DNA of 64,000 nucleotides, from contig CM053143.1 of NCBI GenBank assembly GCA_028571685.1, positions 151,646,329-151,710,328 on the forward strand. Direction: 5' to 3'. Of this stretch, positions 12,251 to 24,700 are shown piece by piece. The notes under the pieces were generated by a model. That model was not told the origin of the DNA and did not search any database. It worked only from the letters and a program-made list of their open reading frames with translations. Made by a program: the position numbers and the translations under genes. The DNA comes from Heterohyrax brucei (taxonomy: Eukaryota; Chordata; Mammalia; Hyracoidea; Procaviidae). Every line of letters starts with the position of its first letter. Position 1 is the stretch's first letter.

Positions 12251-13997
12251 TTCCTATGTTAGGTGCTGAAAGTCAGGCTTTTAGAGCAGACAGTTAAGAG
12301 CTGTTTTGATTTCATTGTGAATAATAATGAGATTAGATCAGTCGTGTGTTTCATTGCACACAGAAGAAACCACTTATCTGTGTTTCTGGTGTGAAAGAAC
12401 AGCCTCTCTGCCTCTTACCCGTCCCCATGTTTAGGGCGTTCAGCTATTTTGCGTGACTTGTAATATGTTCCATGGAGATAAACCAGAAGACATGCATAGC
12501 TTTGACCTCCACGGTGAGTAGAGGAAAAAACTTGTCTTCTCCTGGGAAGTAGATGAAACCCCCAGGAGGGTTAGTTACGCTGACATATCCACTGTCACGG
12601 GCAGTAGAGTTGTACCTCCCTGATCAATTAGCCTGGTACCTGGGAAGAACAAGGAAAAGGTAAGACTGTAAAAATAATTGTCAGAATGCCCGAAATGAAG
12701 CCCGAAGCTACTGAGTATGTCCTTTGGGAAGATGTATATTCCAGACGGTTGTCTTTGAGGTATTAGCTACCTTCCCCCGAGCCAGCTGAAAATGAAGATT
12801 AATAATAATAATTCTTTAAAAATTGCTCCTAAGAGGTTACTTATGGAAGAACAGAGGACACAAAACTGGAGTTTGATAGGTAAGATCCACTGCCTATTGA
12901 CCACGGCCGTTTCTAGCCTCCTGCTGGTAATCCTGAAATTTTTGGACTTGTGGGGTTGCCACCAGTAGGGGAGGGATGATGAATCTTGGGAGCTTATATC
13001 CTGAAAGAATATCAGAGCCAAAAGAAGGCCTTTGAAATCATGTTTGTCAGCTCCATGCCCAAGGTTGACAGCTAAATGTAGCCAGCGATGGGACTAGAAT
13101 TTGAGCCTGCATTCTCATTCATTGTCCTTCTGGCTATACTTGACCATCTGTCAGTGAGAACAGACTGCCCTGAGTCCTGTAGAGGGACTACAAAAGACAG
13201 TGCATAGTGAGCTCTCGTTTCTTAGGGTTCAGAATGTAAATGTTGTAAGCATTTAAGCACAGTTAAGGTCCTGGGGGCCAGATTGGCCAGGCAGGACTTG
13301 ATGCTGGTCCATATGGAGTAAATGGGTGCATTCTGGACAGTGCAGTGAGGGCCTTTGTGATAGTCACCAAGTGAAGGAAGATACTTTAACAACTGAGGTT
13401 GGTAACCCACCTTTCTGGAGAAGCGAGAGATCCTCAGGTTGATAGAACGATACCAGGGGATTGGAAGAACAAATTTTGGGGCGCTCAAAATCCAACCAAG
13501 TTCTTTGGACTTACATGGGTAGTTATAGGGAAACTTGAAGCAGTTTGGCCTCAGAAAAATCACAACTCAACATGGGAGTTTGGAGGAAAAGGATTGTGTG
13601 TGGTGAGACATTGTATGCATCACCCTTCGATGGCACTTGGCTGGTTTGGCTTATGGTCTACTCAGGAAAGTAGTCAAAGGGGACAGACAGCAGGGCTTCC
13701 CTTGAGCATGGTTTCCAAAAGTGACCCCTTCTTTTAAGTATTATGTTGCATTAATGGTGGTTGAAATTAAGATGGGTAGACATCAGAAAACACAGTGTGG
13801 AACAAGACTTGACTGTGCTCACTTCTCAAGGGCTTGGCCTAACTACCTGACACAACTCCTCACCCAGACTCACCCCACAACCCACTGTCCTGAAGCCCAT
13901 CACACAGCCAGATTGAGGGTCAGCTTTCCCAGCAGAAAGGGGGATGCATACTACAAGACCTGTGCTTAAGAAAGGAAGAAACACTTGCTTAGCAGTC
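12251..13997. other. APBB2 intron, unassigned
   Basis: No exon, RNA gene or repeat that I can name. Overlapping open frames on both strands near 13220-13740 lack splice context. Confidence 0.45.
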
Positions 13998-14494
13998 ACT
14001 GTTTTAGTCAGCTAGGGCTGCTCTAACAGAAATACCAGAGTGGATGGCTTAACAAAGGAAGGTTTATTCTTCCACAGTCAGGTAGGCTACAAGTCCAAAT
14101 TCAGGGTGTCCGCTCCAGAGGAAGGAAAGTCGGTATTGCATCAGTCTTTGTCCGGAGAGCATCTTGGTGCAGGAACCTCAGGTCTGAAGGACGCACTCTT
14201 CTCCCGGTGCTGCTTGCTTGATGGTATGAGGTTCCCAAGTCTCTGCCTGCTTCTCTGTCCTTTTATCTCTCGTGGGATGAAAGGATTAAGGGTTGGGCAA
14301 ACTATACTCCAGGGAAACTCCCTTTACAGTGGAGCAGGAAGGTGATCTTATAAAGGGATTTACAGTCCCACCCTAATCCTTTAACATACACAGGAAAACC
14401 ACAAAATGGAGGACAGTCACAAGATACTGGGAATCATGGCCCAGCCACGTGGCTGCACATATTTTGGGGGGAGACACAGTTCAATTCATGACAG
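13998..14494 (+). repeat. ~500-bp interspersed repeat, copy 3
   Basis: A good copy: gtcagctagggctgctctaa, ggatggcttaacaaaggaag, tccctttacagtggagcag, tgggaatcatggcccagcca. Confidence 0.8.
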
Positions 14495-16077
14495 TCACTG
14501 ATACCAAACTGGCCTAGAGGAGGTGCTAGAGATAGTAAGGCCCAAGAGTTGTGAGGAAGACAGACTCCTAAGGAGACACTTTGGGCACATGCACTTTGTA
14601 TAGGGCATCGTGAAGGGCTAAGAGGGGCGCTTACCCAGCCAGGTAACTCAGAGATGGCCTTACCAGCTTCATTTGGGTCCCAGACAGGAGTGATGGGGAG
14701 AAGACAGCATGAACCAAGACCAGGAGGCAGCAGCCTGTCTAGAACACCTAAGCCGTGGTAGGGCAGGTACAGTAGGTCAGAGGTGGAGGTTTGGTATGGA
14801 GGGCAGGGGATGAGTCAAGAAGGCCTCCAGGTGACAGCGTAGGTGACACTAGTTGAGCTAGAATGTGAGGAAGAAGGAGAAGGTTGGGCACGGACAGGTT
14901 GCGTCATTAGTATCTCTGGAGCAGGCAGGTAAAGATGGCCCCTGACCTGGAGGCTGGCCTTCAGGATCTCCACTGTGGGCTGGGGCCTGGCAAGCTAATG
15001 GAGAAACTGGCTTTTCTGGCCTTCCCACTACGTTGCCCTCTTCTGAGCCCCACAGTTTTTCCGGCTGGATCTTTGTGATGGCTATTGTCTCCAGCACACA
15101 GATCCCTGTGCCTTCCCATGGAAGCCAGGGAGTTCTTGGGGAAAGTATCTACCATAGTCTAGATAGGGTTGCCAGTTCTTAGGTTAATAGAAATAAATGA
15201 AAATTCATCTGTACTTCTGTCTACAGCCTCTTGGCATAGCATCAGGTGGAGAGGGATCATCGCAATTCGTTAACAGATGGGTATACCTGGGCTTTCATTT
15301 TTCATAAACATTTTGGTCTTGAAATCACTTTCCTCCAATCATGACAATGAAAAATTGAGTTGCTTAGTTCTTCTGAAGCCAAGTCATGCTACAGTCTGTA
15401 TCTTTTTCATCAGTAAAACAGACGCTAAGATTCAGCATCAGCCACTCGCTGCGCTGTCTGAGTTAGCAGTAGATGATGCCGTCACCCTGCAGTCTGTCTG
15501 AGATCTGGAGAAGGAGAGTGTTGACCAAAATGAAACGCCCTTTGACAGGCTTTCAGCCTGGGCATCCATGTCCTGGTGTGTCCTGTGATTGCCTGTCAAC
15601 TGTCCCCAGCAGCCAGGGGTTTCATCCATGCTCTATGCACGTGTTCAGCCATCAGAGCCCATTAGTTTGCTTTTACTGCACCACTGTGCTTGTCATTGTA
15701 TCACTCATAAAAATTCATGCTTGTCTCAAGTCTGTTCTCTGTGCTGTAATCATAATAGTTACAGCATTGTATGTATTATCACACTAGACAGGTTTTTGCA
15801 AAATTCTGTTTTCATGGAGGGTTGTTAAACATTCCAAGAGTTCAGCAGACCATACTTGGAGAAAATTTGACTCATAAATGAATTCATTCCTAATAATGAT
15901 CCATATAAAACCATTCCTCTGTGTTAGATAGCTGTTGAGATGTAATTTTGTTTTTATAACCCATACATACACTGTTTACTGCTGACATGCTGGCTGCTAG
16001 CTCAGTTAACTTTGTCATTAAGCATTCGTTGTTAAAGGGTGGCTTTTCTAATAGACTGACCCATTTTCTTTGCACAG
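14495..16077. other. APBB2 intron before the first exon in the window
   Basis: Unique intronic sequence ending in the polypyrimidine tract and acceptor at 16077. No other feature is recognised. Confidence 0.5.
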
Positions 16078-16192
16078 GGATTTTGCTTACGTAGCAAGAG
16101 ACAGAGATACAAGAATTTTGAAATGTCATGTATTTCGATGTGACACACCAGCAAAAGCCATTGCCACAAGTCTCCACGAAATCTGTTCCAAG
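16078..16192 (+). CDS. APBB2: APBB2 coding exon: C-terminal part of PTB1
   Basis: This 115-nt exon is bounded by a pyrimidine-rich acceptor ending tttgcacag and a gtaagg donor. Its first base completes a split codon; 38 codons follow, beginning [19 protein letters not shown] and ending HEICSK. These are the last strands and the C-terminal helix of the first phosphotyrosine-binding domain of FE65-like proteins. In this family PTB1 binds nuclear and endocytic partners such as Tip60 and LRP1, rather than APP. The exon ends on a complete codon, matching the phase of the next exon. No stop or frameshift is present. The symbol rests on my recognition of the APBB2 form of this segment rather than APBB1 or APBB3. 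Confidence 0.96.
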
Positions 16193-17887
16193 GTAAGGAG
16201 GATGAGGGCTCAAAGGTCCACCTGTTTTTTTTCTCAGTGCTCAAGCAGGTTGAGGGATGTGAAAGGGTGGCAGGTGGGTACGTGCACCTGAGTGCTGAGC
16301 TCAGGGAGAAGCAGGCAAGCTGTTGGTTCAGCCAGCATCATTAAAGAACACTTACAGCATGTCAGGCAGGTGTTGCTGTAAGTGGCAGTCCCGCTGGTAA
16401 GTGGCAGTCCCTCTGACAGTCAGGTGGTATAAGAGGAGGGTAGAACAATAGCAGATACAGGGGCAGAGGTGTGTACACTGAGCCCAGCTGGGAAACGGAG
16501 GAAGCCGACTTCTTCAGTGAAGGTCACCTGAGCTGAAAAGTAAACGCAGGTAGAAAGGAGAACCAGGACAAAGGGAAGATGGAAAGAAACCACTCAGGAG
16601 TCTGCAGGAACGCAGACAACTGGTTCACACCATGCACCTGCTGGACTCGCCAGGGTCACCTGTCAGCTCTCAGAATCTCTGACCACCTGGGAGGTAGGGC
16701 TGCAGTCACTGTCTTACGCTATTAAGGGTCCCACTTCCCTCATCCAAGTCCCAGAGCCTCGGAAGGAGAACGCTCCATCTGGCAGCACTGGGCCAACCAC
16801 CCCACATGTCCCCAGCATGGCATTCCAGTGCAGACACCTCCACCCTCACCACTGTCACTGAGGCAGCTTCTGTTTCAAGAGACTATTCTGGTGTTAAGCA
16901 CCTCCCCAGGACCTCCGTGTATTTATTTGAGATCTGCCTTCCGCTTTAGTAACAAAGGCCACTCCCTCTGGTTTATCTCTTTGCTCGGCAGCCCTGCAGA
17001 CATCTGAGCCATTGCCATAACGGGCGTGTTTCAGAGGAATTCCACAAGTATCTGATGCTGTGTCCTCCTGCTTTTATTTCCTCCTTTTTCCAGTCTCTGC
17101 AACCGCTTTTTGTGTCACATGGCTCCAGGCTCCTGACCACCCTCCTGTGGGCGCACCGTGGTTGGTTGCCTGTAGATGGACAGAGTATTCTGAAAGTGAG
17201 CCAGTCAGAGTTGAGAGTTGACCATGGTTGCTCTGTCCCTTGACCTCCAAAGGTACAGGGCTGAGATTTTTTATGTTTTCAGCCATCATACCATCCACTG
17301 GTATGTGTTCAGACAGTGCTCAGGCAAGCCCTCTTGGACACGGTCACACCAGCTTCCTTCACCCAGGCTCTTCCTCTCCCCACACTTGTTTGATTTACCA
17401 GATATGAGCACAGGACTTTACCGTCGTCTTATTGAACAGGTCACCTTTCTGGTTGCAGGCTGAGGTCATGAGCCCAGCCTTATTCCCACAAATCCTCCTG
17501 GAGCCTGAGCCCCAAGAGCAGCAGGCAGATGGCAGAGAGCTGCCCCCAGCCCCCAACCTGAAAAGCTCAACAGCCAGTGTCTCTGATCCATGTCACAGGG
17601 ACATGCAGGGTGGGTGCGGGTCTCGAGATCACCTCTTCTATTCCAGCTCATGTCTACATTTGTGGTGATGGGACTGGGACTTGGATGTACCTTTTGCTGC
17701 CATTTGCAGCACTGAGTGAGGTCACCAGGTTTCATTTTTCATTCAGTCACACGGCAGATACAATTGAGTGCCATTTCCATGGCAGGCACTGCTCTAGGCT
17801 CTGAGGATATAGTGGAGGCCGAAACGGAAGAGAATCCCTGCCTTTCTGAAGCCTGCATTGTAGTGCAAAGACCCTAGAACGGGCTCG
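16193..17887. other. APBB2 intron, unassigned
   Basis: Contains a short tandem duplication near 16375-16415 (two copies of taagtggcagtccc). Otherwise nothing identifiable. Confidence 0.45.
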
Positions 17888-18085
17888 GCACAAAAGTTAC
17901 CAAACCAGAAAGCAGACTCCGACTCACGTCAACCCCACATGTAGAGCAGAACTGCTCCATGGGATTTCTTAGCTGTGGTCTCTACAGAAGCAGATTACCA
18001 GGCTTTTCTTCTCTAGCATCACTGGGTAGGCTTGAACCTTCAACCTTGAGTGTAGTAATCAAGCACAAATAGACTGTGCCACCCA
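17888..18085 (-). repeat. AfroSINE, diverged subtype
   Basis: Antisense copy: tagagcagaactgctccatg, gtaggcttgaaccttcaacc, gtgccacccagggg edge. Confidence 0.75.
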
Positions 18086-18427
18086 GGGGCCTGGGCACAG
18101 AGTAAGCACACAATAAATATTAGATTTTATTGTTGTCAGTAGTCATCCTGCCTACTGTCCCAGGTACATACCTGGAGATGGGAGGAATAGACCTCTGGGG
18201 AGGAAATAACTTCTCTTTCACTGGGAATGGAAAGCTGAGGCTGGGATGGAGACGTGAGTTACTTTTGCAGTGATTGACAGGTGGACTTCTTTCAGTTCCT
18301 GAACCTACAGCTCTGTGTAACTGAGTAGGAAACAGGAGTGAAAGTGATGATCCTTTAGTAAAGGAGAGATCAGTGTCTCTTGCAGGAGAGAGACAGTTTG
18401 GATTGGAACCGTGAGAGAACAGTAACA

Positions 18428-18710
18428 GTGATGATGCTGTCACTGAGTTGGCTCTGACTCATGGCAGCCGTGTGTGAAACAGAACCCATCATTGCCCGGA
18501 CCTGCACCACCTTCATGTTCACTACTGTGCCCTTCTGCAGCCATTGATCAGTCCTGGTGGTGCATCCAAAAATATGTAAGCAGGTAGAAGTCTCGGGCTG
18601 TATTCTGTGTGCCTTAGGGTGTTCATGGGTTGCTTTTTGGAAGTAGGTCACCAGGTCTTTCTTCTACTCTGTCTTCGTCTGGAAGCTGCGCTGAAACCTG
18701 TCTGGCATTT
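18428..18710 (-). repeat. Old AfroSINE/RTE-tail relative
   Basis: Resembles the element at 52985: gctgtcactgagttggctct, ggaagtaggtcaccaggtc, gctgaaacctgtctgg. Heavily diverged. Confidence 0.5.
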
Positions 18711-18789
18711 GAAATGCCAGTGGTATTGGAAATACTGGTACCATAGCTTCCAGCATCATAGCACCACACTACAGTGGTAGCTAGTATTT

Positions 18790-18945
18790 CTGAGTACTGA
18801 CTCTCTCCACGCTGGACATGTATTCATCATTTAATCCTGAGAACAGCCCTCTGACAGTGGTACTGTTATTATCCCCATCAAGTCAGGTAACTCGCCCGAG
18901 GTCACACAGTTAGTAAATGGTGGAAGTGGAATTTAAACCCATGCC
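18790..18945 (-). repeat. MIR
   Basis: Antisense MIR core: ttattatccccatcaag, gaggtcacacagttagtaaa. Confidence 0.7.
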
Positions 18946-19342
18946 CTCATCCAGAAAAGAGGGCTCTAAAATACACATCTGAAGAAACAGGGAAATCCAC
19001 TGCTCAGTGTCGTGCTGACCACAGTAAGCCAGCAGGCTCCCCCGTGACCAGGGGTGTTTGTCTAGGTAGTTATCAGGAGGGGTGAGAGCTTCAGGAATGG
19101 AGGGAGTAAATTCCAAACACTTAGGAGATTGCCGTTTGTCCAAGGACTAATCACTTACATGCAATCTCCAGAAAAGGAGATAAATAATAAATAGCCCAGA
19201 GATATGGAGGGTGGGAAATCAGGGAATAGATGAAAGCTTGTTTAATTTGGAAATGAAATGAGCTCCGACATAGGAGCTGGAGTAGCTGAAGACACACTGC
19301 CCATAACCATGAACCAAAGCTGTGTGTCCTCTTCATCTTCAG

Positions 19343-19430
19343 ATTATGGCCGAACGGAAAAATGCCAAAGCTTTGGCCTGCAGTTCTTTACAGGAAAGGA
19401 CCAATGTGAATCTTGATGTTCCTTTGCAAG
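19343..19430 (+). CDS. APBB2: APBB2 coding exon: linker between PTB1 and PTB2
   Basis: An 88-nt exon with acceptor cttcatcttcag and donor gtaaag. It encodes 29 residues, IMAERKNAKALAC... to ...NVNLDVPLQ, plus the first base of a valine codon finished by the next exon. The start IMAERKNA continues the end helix of PTB1 directly from ...HEICSK of the preceding exon, so the join is seamless. The rest is the short polar linker between the two PTB domains. The linker is typical of APBB2 and is less conserved than the domains themselves. The reading frame is open throughout. Confidence 0.95.
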
Positions 19431-20091
19431 GTAAAGTGGTGGCTTCTTCTCTTTTCACTGAGGCACTGTCAGTCCTAGTCCAGAATGGAAGGGTCTCAGG
19501 AGTTTCCCCAGTGTTACTCTTCTTAAGAAGCAACTCCCATTCAGCAAACTGGTGTTGAACAGCCACGCTGGGTGGCATAGGATCTTGTGTGAATAAGATG
19601 AGGCACAAAGCACCAGGGTGACTTTCTGCCATTACTGGACATGATGAAAGAATATTGTCTTTGGGGTTTTCTCACTCATGTGTAGCCTGAGTGAAGGGTT
19701 GGCTTTGGCAGGGTTTCTCTAGTTAATTTTCCCCATTTCTCTGTGTGATTACGTGTTATCTAGGTATCCACCACTCCTAACAAGTAGAGCATCAAAGGCG
19801 GTTACTGAGCACACATCAAAGAGACAGTAATGGCATTAACACACAGAGTCTAGCTTCTGCTTTCAAATGCTTTTCTCCCTAGAAATGAAAGTGGAGTATT
19901 GGATGGCAGCAGCCCTAATGCCTGGGTAAGAGTGCTGTTCTGGTAGACCAGCTGCTGCCTTTACCTCCAGACACGTGGGACCTTGTGACACATCTGGGGT
20001 CCTGGGCATTTCACGTGGTGTAGAGTAATGGATGCTTTTTGCCTGTGCACTGGGGCCACTGAGAAAGATGTGTTGCTTTTGTTCCCTGTAG

Positions 20092-20175
20092 TAGACTTCC
20101 CGACACCAAAGACGGAGCTGGTCCAGAAGTTCCACGTGCAGTATTTGGGCATGTTACCTGTAGATAAGCCTGTTG
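20092..20175 (+). CDS. APBB2: APBB2 coding exon: start of PTB2
   Basis: An 84-nt exon with acceptor ccctgtag and donor gtacgt. Two bases complete the GTA valine codon begun in the previous exon, and the final G is completed by the next. It encodes VDFPTPKTELVQKFHVQYLG and then MLPVDKPV. The FHVQYLG stretch is the first beta strand that opens a PTB fold. In FE65 proteins this second PTB binds the NPxY-containing intracellular tail of APP. Splice phase and sequence agree with both neighbours. Confidence 0.96.
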
Positions 20176-20369
20176 GTACGTAATACACTTACTGTGTTTC
20201 TACTTTGCAAGCGTGTGGGAGGTGACTGCCCTACCAAGAAGGTGGGGTCTCATGCTTTACTTCCTTGCTTCATCGTGAATCAAGCCCTTGCACTGTCACA
20301 GCCAGAACATGTAAACAGTCCTGATCAGAAAAGCAATAGCGAAGCTAAGCTGCATGGTGGGATTCCCTC

Positions 20370-20580
20370 AATATGAAACAAAACCATTTGCCAGTGAGTC
20401 ATTTCCCACTCATGGCAATCTTGTGTGTGTCAGAGTAGACCTCTGCTCCATTGGGTTTTCAGGGATTGATTTTTCAGAAATAGATCACCAGGCTTTCTTC
20501 TGAGGTGCCTCTGGGTGGGCTCAAACTTCCAGCCTCTCACTTAGCAGCCGAGTGCTGAACTGTTTGCACCACTGAGAATA
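20370..20580 (-). repeat. AfroSINE, long subtype
   Basis: Antisense copy: gtcagagtagacctctgctc, aaatagatcaccaggctttc, gcagccgagtgctgaactg. It begins about 200 bases after the 20092 exon. Confidence 0.83.
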
Positions 20581-21396
20581 CAGGGACTTAAGCCACATGG
20601 ATAGCAATTTCTCATTAGATGGGCCAACAGTCCAGAGGCGCACAATCCAGGGTGCCCTTCTCAACTCGGGACTTCCATCTCTGCTTCCATTCTGGTCAGC
20701 TGGTGGACTGAGAGAAAGGACTGAGGGAGTCCTCTTGCTTTCCTTGTAAGGGATGTAACCCAGCAGGAGCGTACACAACAGCCAGCTCTCATCCCAGTGA
20801 CAGGATTTAGTTGCTTGGCCATACCAAGCTGCAAGGGATTCTAGAAAATGCAGCCGTTAGCTGGGATAGAAGAGGCTGTGGGAAAGCTCATTAAAAAGGC
20901 CCTGTTGAATAGCATGTATTACTCATGTGACCGTGTCACCTAAATTTGGTCTTTTCTTGAATAACGAAGTAAGAAAAGGAAGACCTGGATGTCCTGGCAG
21001 GTGCTGGCTTCTGTTAGGTCTTGTGTGCCAAGACTCCCTACTTAGAAGGAGGTAGCAGACCTTGAGCACTTGTGTAAACACTTGGGGATAGTGTTGATAG
21101 ACGAGGCGATGTTTGGAGTGAGATGAATAAGATGGTCTCATCAGAAAGGACATCAAACTCTGCATCTCAGAAGGTGTTCATGACGCTTGCCTCTGACATT
21201 TCCTCACTTTTGAACATATATGATAAAGGAAGATTTAGGTTTTTATCAGAGAACCCTATTGAAGAACAACTTTATCTACAGTATCATGTCTTTGGGGACT
21301 GGTAAAAAGCCTTGGTGTTACTAGGTGATTTCGGCCCCCATTTGATAATAGTAAGTAGCTTTAGGACTATTTGGAATTACCGTTTTCCATCCACAG

Positions 21397-21512
21397 GAAT
21401 GGAGACCCTGAACAGTGCCATAGAAAGTCTTATGACCTCATCCAACAAGGAGGATTGGCCCTCAGTGAACATGAATGTGGCCGATGCTACTGTGACAGTC
21501 ATCAGTGAAAAG
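21397..21512 (+). CDS. APBB2: APBB2 coding exon: PTB2 helix and strands
   Basis: A 116-nt exon with acceptor ttttccatccacag and donor gtgaga. The first two bases complete a glycine codon (GMETLNSAIESLM...), and the exon closes on ...TVTVISEK with a complete codon. It supplies the long first helix of PTB2 and the next two strands. Compared with my recollection of other mammals, a few conservative changes are visible in the helix (MET for MDI, ESL for ENL), as expected for an orthologue. No disruption is present. Confidence 0.96.
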
Positions 21513-21984
21513 GTGAGAAGAAACTACAGATGCATTGGTCCCAATGAGGTGCAGTGATGGTTTGGGTACAGTGTCTTCCATGCACCTAGAAACAGAGCCA
21601 AGCTGTACCCTCCAGAGAGCTGTGTTTACATGGGGCTACAGCAGCCTACATTGTTTTAAAACATCATTTTACCCCCTGTATATGTCTGGCTCTGTGCACA
21701 TCTTGGCTTTGCTCTGGGCTCAGAAGTACAGGTTCTGATTGCCCTGATTCTTTCTTCTTTATATGCCCATGAAATTTAGGTCTTTTGCTAGAGGTGCTAT
21801 GTGACACCAGCTCACTAATGGGTTTTGGTTTTCTGGCTAATGAATCTCAGAGCTCTAGAACTGACGGGGCTCTTCTGTCTGTGGTTGGGCTGCAGGAGAT
21901 AATTCTCTTACAGAAGGTTCTGTGGTTCTTCAGTAGTAACAGGGGCCATTGCTCATCTTGAGAGAGACTCACGTTAAACTTAAC

Positions 21985-22105
21985 CCAAGTTATCTCAGTT
22001 TTGTGTTTGAAGCAGCAGAGGTACAGAGAGCTTAAGTAGCCTATCCAAGATCACACGGCTAGGATGTAGCAGGACCAGAATTTGAATGCAAGCATTGTGG
22101 CCCTT
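21985..22105 (-). repeat. MIR
   Basis: Antisense MIR core: gtacagagagcttaagtagc, aagatcacacggctaggatg. Confidence 0.65.
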
Positions 22106-22519
22106 TGCTTGTCTGCCTCCACCGCCTTTGGGCCCAGCTCACCATTTACAGAGGAGTAGGATGCTCCCTAGCCTTGGCTGCCCCTTAAGCATGACACGCT
22201 GAACTGTCTTCAGTTCCTCCACCCTGGCCTGCATCAGCTGGGCCTTTACATTTGCTCTTCCTTCTATGCTCCAAGTCTGTCTACCTGTCCCTTCCACTAG
22301 AGCACCACTGAAACATCATTTCTTCCAAGAAACTTTCCTGACCCCTCACAGTAGGTGAGGATGCCTGAAGCATTCCTATAGCATTAGCCACCATGGGACT
22401 GTCTTCCCCAGTCTCATATATGCTCTCAGGAGCAGGCTCCTGATCCGGTTAGCTCCCCACTCAGTTGGTGGTCTAGCACAGGGCATGACCTGGAGCGGGT
22501 GCCTGAAGACATTGGAATG

Positions 22520-23085
22520 AATGCAGACTGAGACAAGATGTGGATGACCCAAAAGTGGATGTTTTGGGGGTGCTTACTGATTCCAACATTACATACAGAT
22601 ATTACAAAAGATGTGGTGTCCAGACTTGTGTCCTTGATGCAGCTGGAGAAGAAGAGCGTGCAGAACTTGAACCATATTTAAAAAGACCAGACTTGGTAGT
22701 CCCTGGAAGATACGGCCCCCAGACTCTCTGCCAGCCCAGAGCTGACACCACTCCCGAAGCCAACTCTTCAGACAAAGACACAACTATAAGACATAAAATA
22801 ATACTGGTGAAGAGTGTGCTTCTTAGCTTAAGTAGATATATGAGCCTAACTGGGCAGCTCCTGTCCAGAGGCACGATGAGAGGGACAAAGGGGGACAGGA
22901 GCTGGTTGAATGGACATGGAAAATACAGGGTGGAAAGGAGGAAGGTGCTGTCACAGCCTGCAAAGAGCAGCTATAGTTATATAAGCAATGAGGGTATAAG
23001 TTTTTGTGTGACAAATTGACTTGGATTGTAAATTTTCATTTAAAGAGCACAATAAAATATTTTTTAAAAAAAAAGAAAAGAAAGA
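22520..23085 (+). repeat. 3' end of an afrotherian L1-type element
   Basis: The block gaagccaactcttcagacaa, then tactggtgaagagtgtgctt, ends in caataaaatattttttaaa and an A-rich tail, as a LINE 3' end would. I recognise the block as a repeat of elephant DNA from memory only. The 159-codon open frame inside is repeat-derived. Confidence 0.55.
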
Positions 23086-23798
23086 AGCATATCTGGAAAG
23101 ACTAATACTCTGTGGGAAAAGAGTTGAAAAACACCCTGGCTTCACCTATCAATAAAATGCCAGTCAACTGAGTTAAAAAAAAAGCAAGCAGTGTCAACGG
23201 TGAGAATGAACCCCAGGCATTTCTTTACCTGTCTCATAAGGGACAGTCTGAAAATAAAAAAACAGAATTGGGCAAAATTTTGTTGACGGGGTGACTTTCT
23301 GTTTTATGTGAGTTTTGATAGAAAGGTGGTTCAGTGTGTCATTTTGCTCAGGAGAGAACTGGATGAGAAGCAGTGTTGCAGATTTTTGCTCTTACGCCCA
23401 GGGGCTTCCAGTGGGCTTATCTGGGCAAATGGGTTTTGAGCCATGAGAGGCTCTGTCTAGGGCAATGCACATGGAGTATAAATGGTGTCATTCCTGTCCA
23501 CAGTGGGCTCACGGGCTTGGTGTAGTGACGAGAGCACCAAGCACGTAGTACACACTGATGGCCGTGGCGTTCAGAGCAAGCTGATGCACCGGCCTGCGAC
23601 ACACACAGCAGGGAGGGCTACTCCAGACACAGGTGGACACTCACCTTTCTAGGAAATCACAAGTCTTTTCTGAACTCAGTGTGGCTGTATTTTTTTAATA
23701 CTGGCTCCACTTGCTTCTAAGATTTCAGATCTACAAATGCACATGACAGTTGTCTAGTTCACAGAGGAGAGCAGGAGGCTGAGCCATCTCTCTTGCAG
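23086..23798. other. APBB2 intron, unassigned
   Basis: Unique-looking sequence. A second short A-rich tail follows caataaaatgcc near 23150-23185. Confidence 0.4.
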
Positions 23799-23978
23799 AA
23801 TGAAGAGGAAATCCTCGTGGAGTGTCGTGTACGGTTCCTGTCCTTTATGGGCGTTGGGAAGGATGTCCACACGTTTGCCTTCATCATGGATACTGGGAAC
23901 CAGCGCTTCGAGTGCCACGTGTTCTGGTGCGAGCCGAACGCGGGTAACGTGTCCGAGGCAGTCCAGGCTGCCTGCATG
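23799..23978 (+). CDS. APBB2: APBB2 coding exon: PTB2 core, peptide-binding strand
   Basis: A 180-nt, exactly 60-codon exon with acceptor catctctcttgcag and donor gtgagt. It begins [20 protein letters not shown] and ends ...[11 protein letters not shown]. It holds the central strands of the APP-binding PTB domain, including the FAFIMDTG and [11 protein letters not shown] stretches, and the start of the C-terminal helix that forms one wall of the peptide groove. This is the most strongly conserved part of FE65-family proteins. Both ends are at codon boundaries, so skipping it would keep frame but destroy the domain. Confidence 0.97.
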
Positions 23979-24284
23979 GTGAGTAAGCCCAGTCCAGCAG
24001 GGCCTTCACCCTCCAGCCCTTGCTTTTGTTTTCTAGGACGCAGGTTACAGCAGAATGACCATTTTAAAAGAAAAAAAAAAATCCAGTTTCTAAAGCAATG
24101 CCTTACATTATAATGCCTTCATTCCTGTAGACAGGATAAATTATGATAAGCACTTTATCGTCTCAAAAGGCCAGACTCCAGTTCCAGTAAAGAGTGTCTT
24201 GAAAAAATATTTGTTGAGCACCTAACATTTATTAGATGCTGAAACTGTAGAGATAAATAAATTTTCCATGGGGGAAAAAGTGTC

Positions 24285-24700
24285 TTGGTTAGCTAGTGCT
24301 ACTGTAACACAAATACAGGTGAGTCACTGTAAAGAACAGAGATCTGTTTTCTCCCAGCTCCAGAAGCTGAAAGTTCAAGTCAGAGTTTTGGCTTCATAGA
24401 TCCCTTCCTTGTCAGTAGCTCCGGCGGTTCTTCTAGACAGTCCGCACATGGTCCCAGTTTCTGGGCCAGTCTGTATCTAATCTGATTTTTTATAATCACC
24501 CAGTGATTAGATTTAAGACACACCCTGCATTGGTATGGCTTCATTAATATAACAAAGAAAACCCTATTTCCAAATACGATTATGTCCTAAGGAATAGGAG
24601 TTAGGATTCTAACACACATTGGGAGCGAAAGGAGAAGGAACCATCTGTACTGTAACAAAGAATGATCTTCAGACCCACACATTTGACAGTTATCGATTCA
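24285..24700 (+). repeat. Old interspersed mammalian repeat
   Basis: Pattern ttagctagtgctactgtaac...agctccagaagctgaaagttc...tgtcctaaggaataggag, related to the copy at 11798. Confidence 0.5.

Noticed and set aside
1..16077. Search for further APBB2 exons (first part of PTB1).
   Set aside because: No open frame with splice sites encodes the expected PTB1 strands; the region reads as intron and repeats.
22540..23019. A 159-codon open frame on the + strand in an APBB2 intron, followed by AATAAA and an A-rich tail, resembling a small retrogene.
   Set aside because: The sequence matches the pattern of an afrotherian L1-type 3' end, and the open frame has no recognisable protein family. It is most simply repeat-derived.
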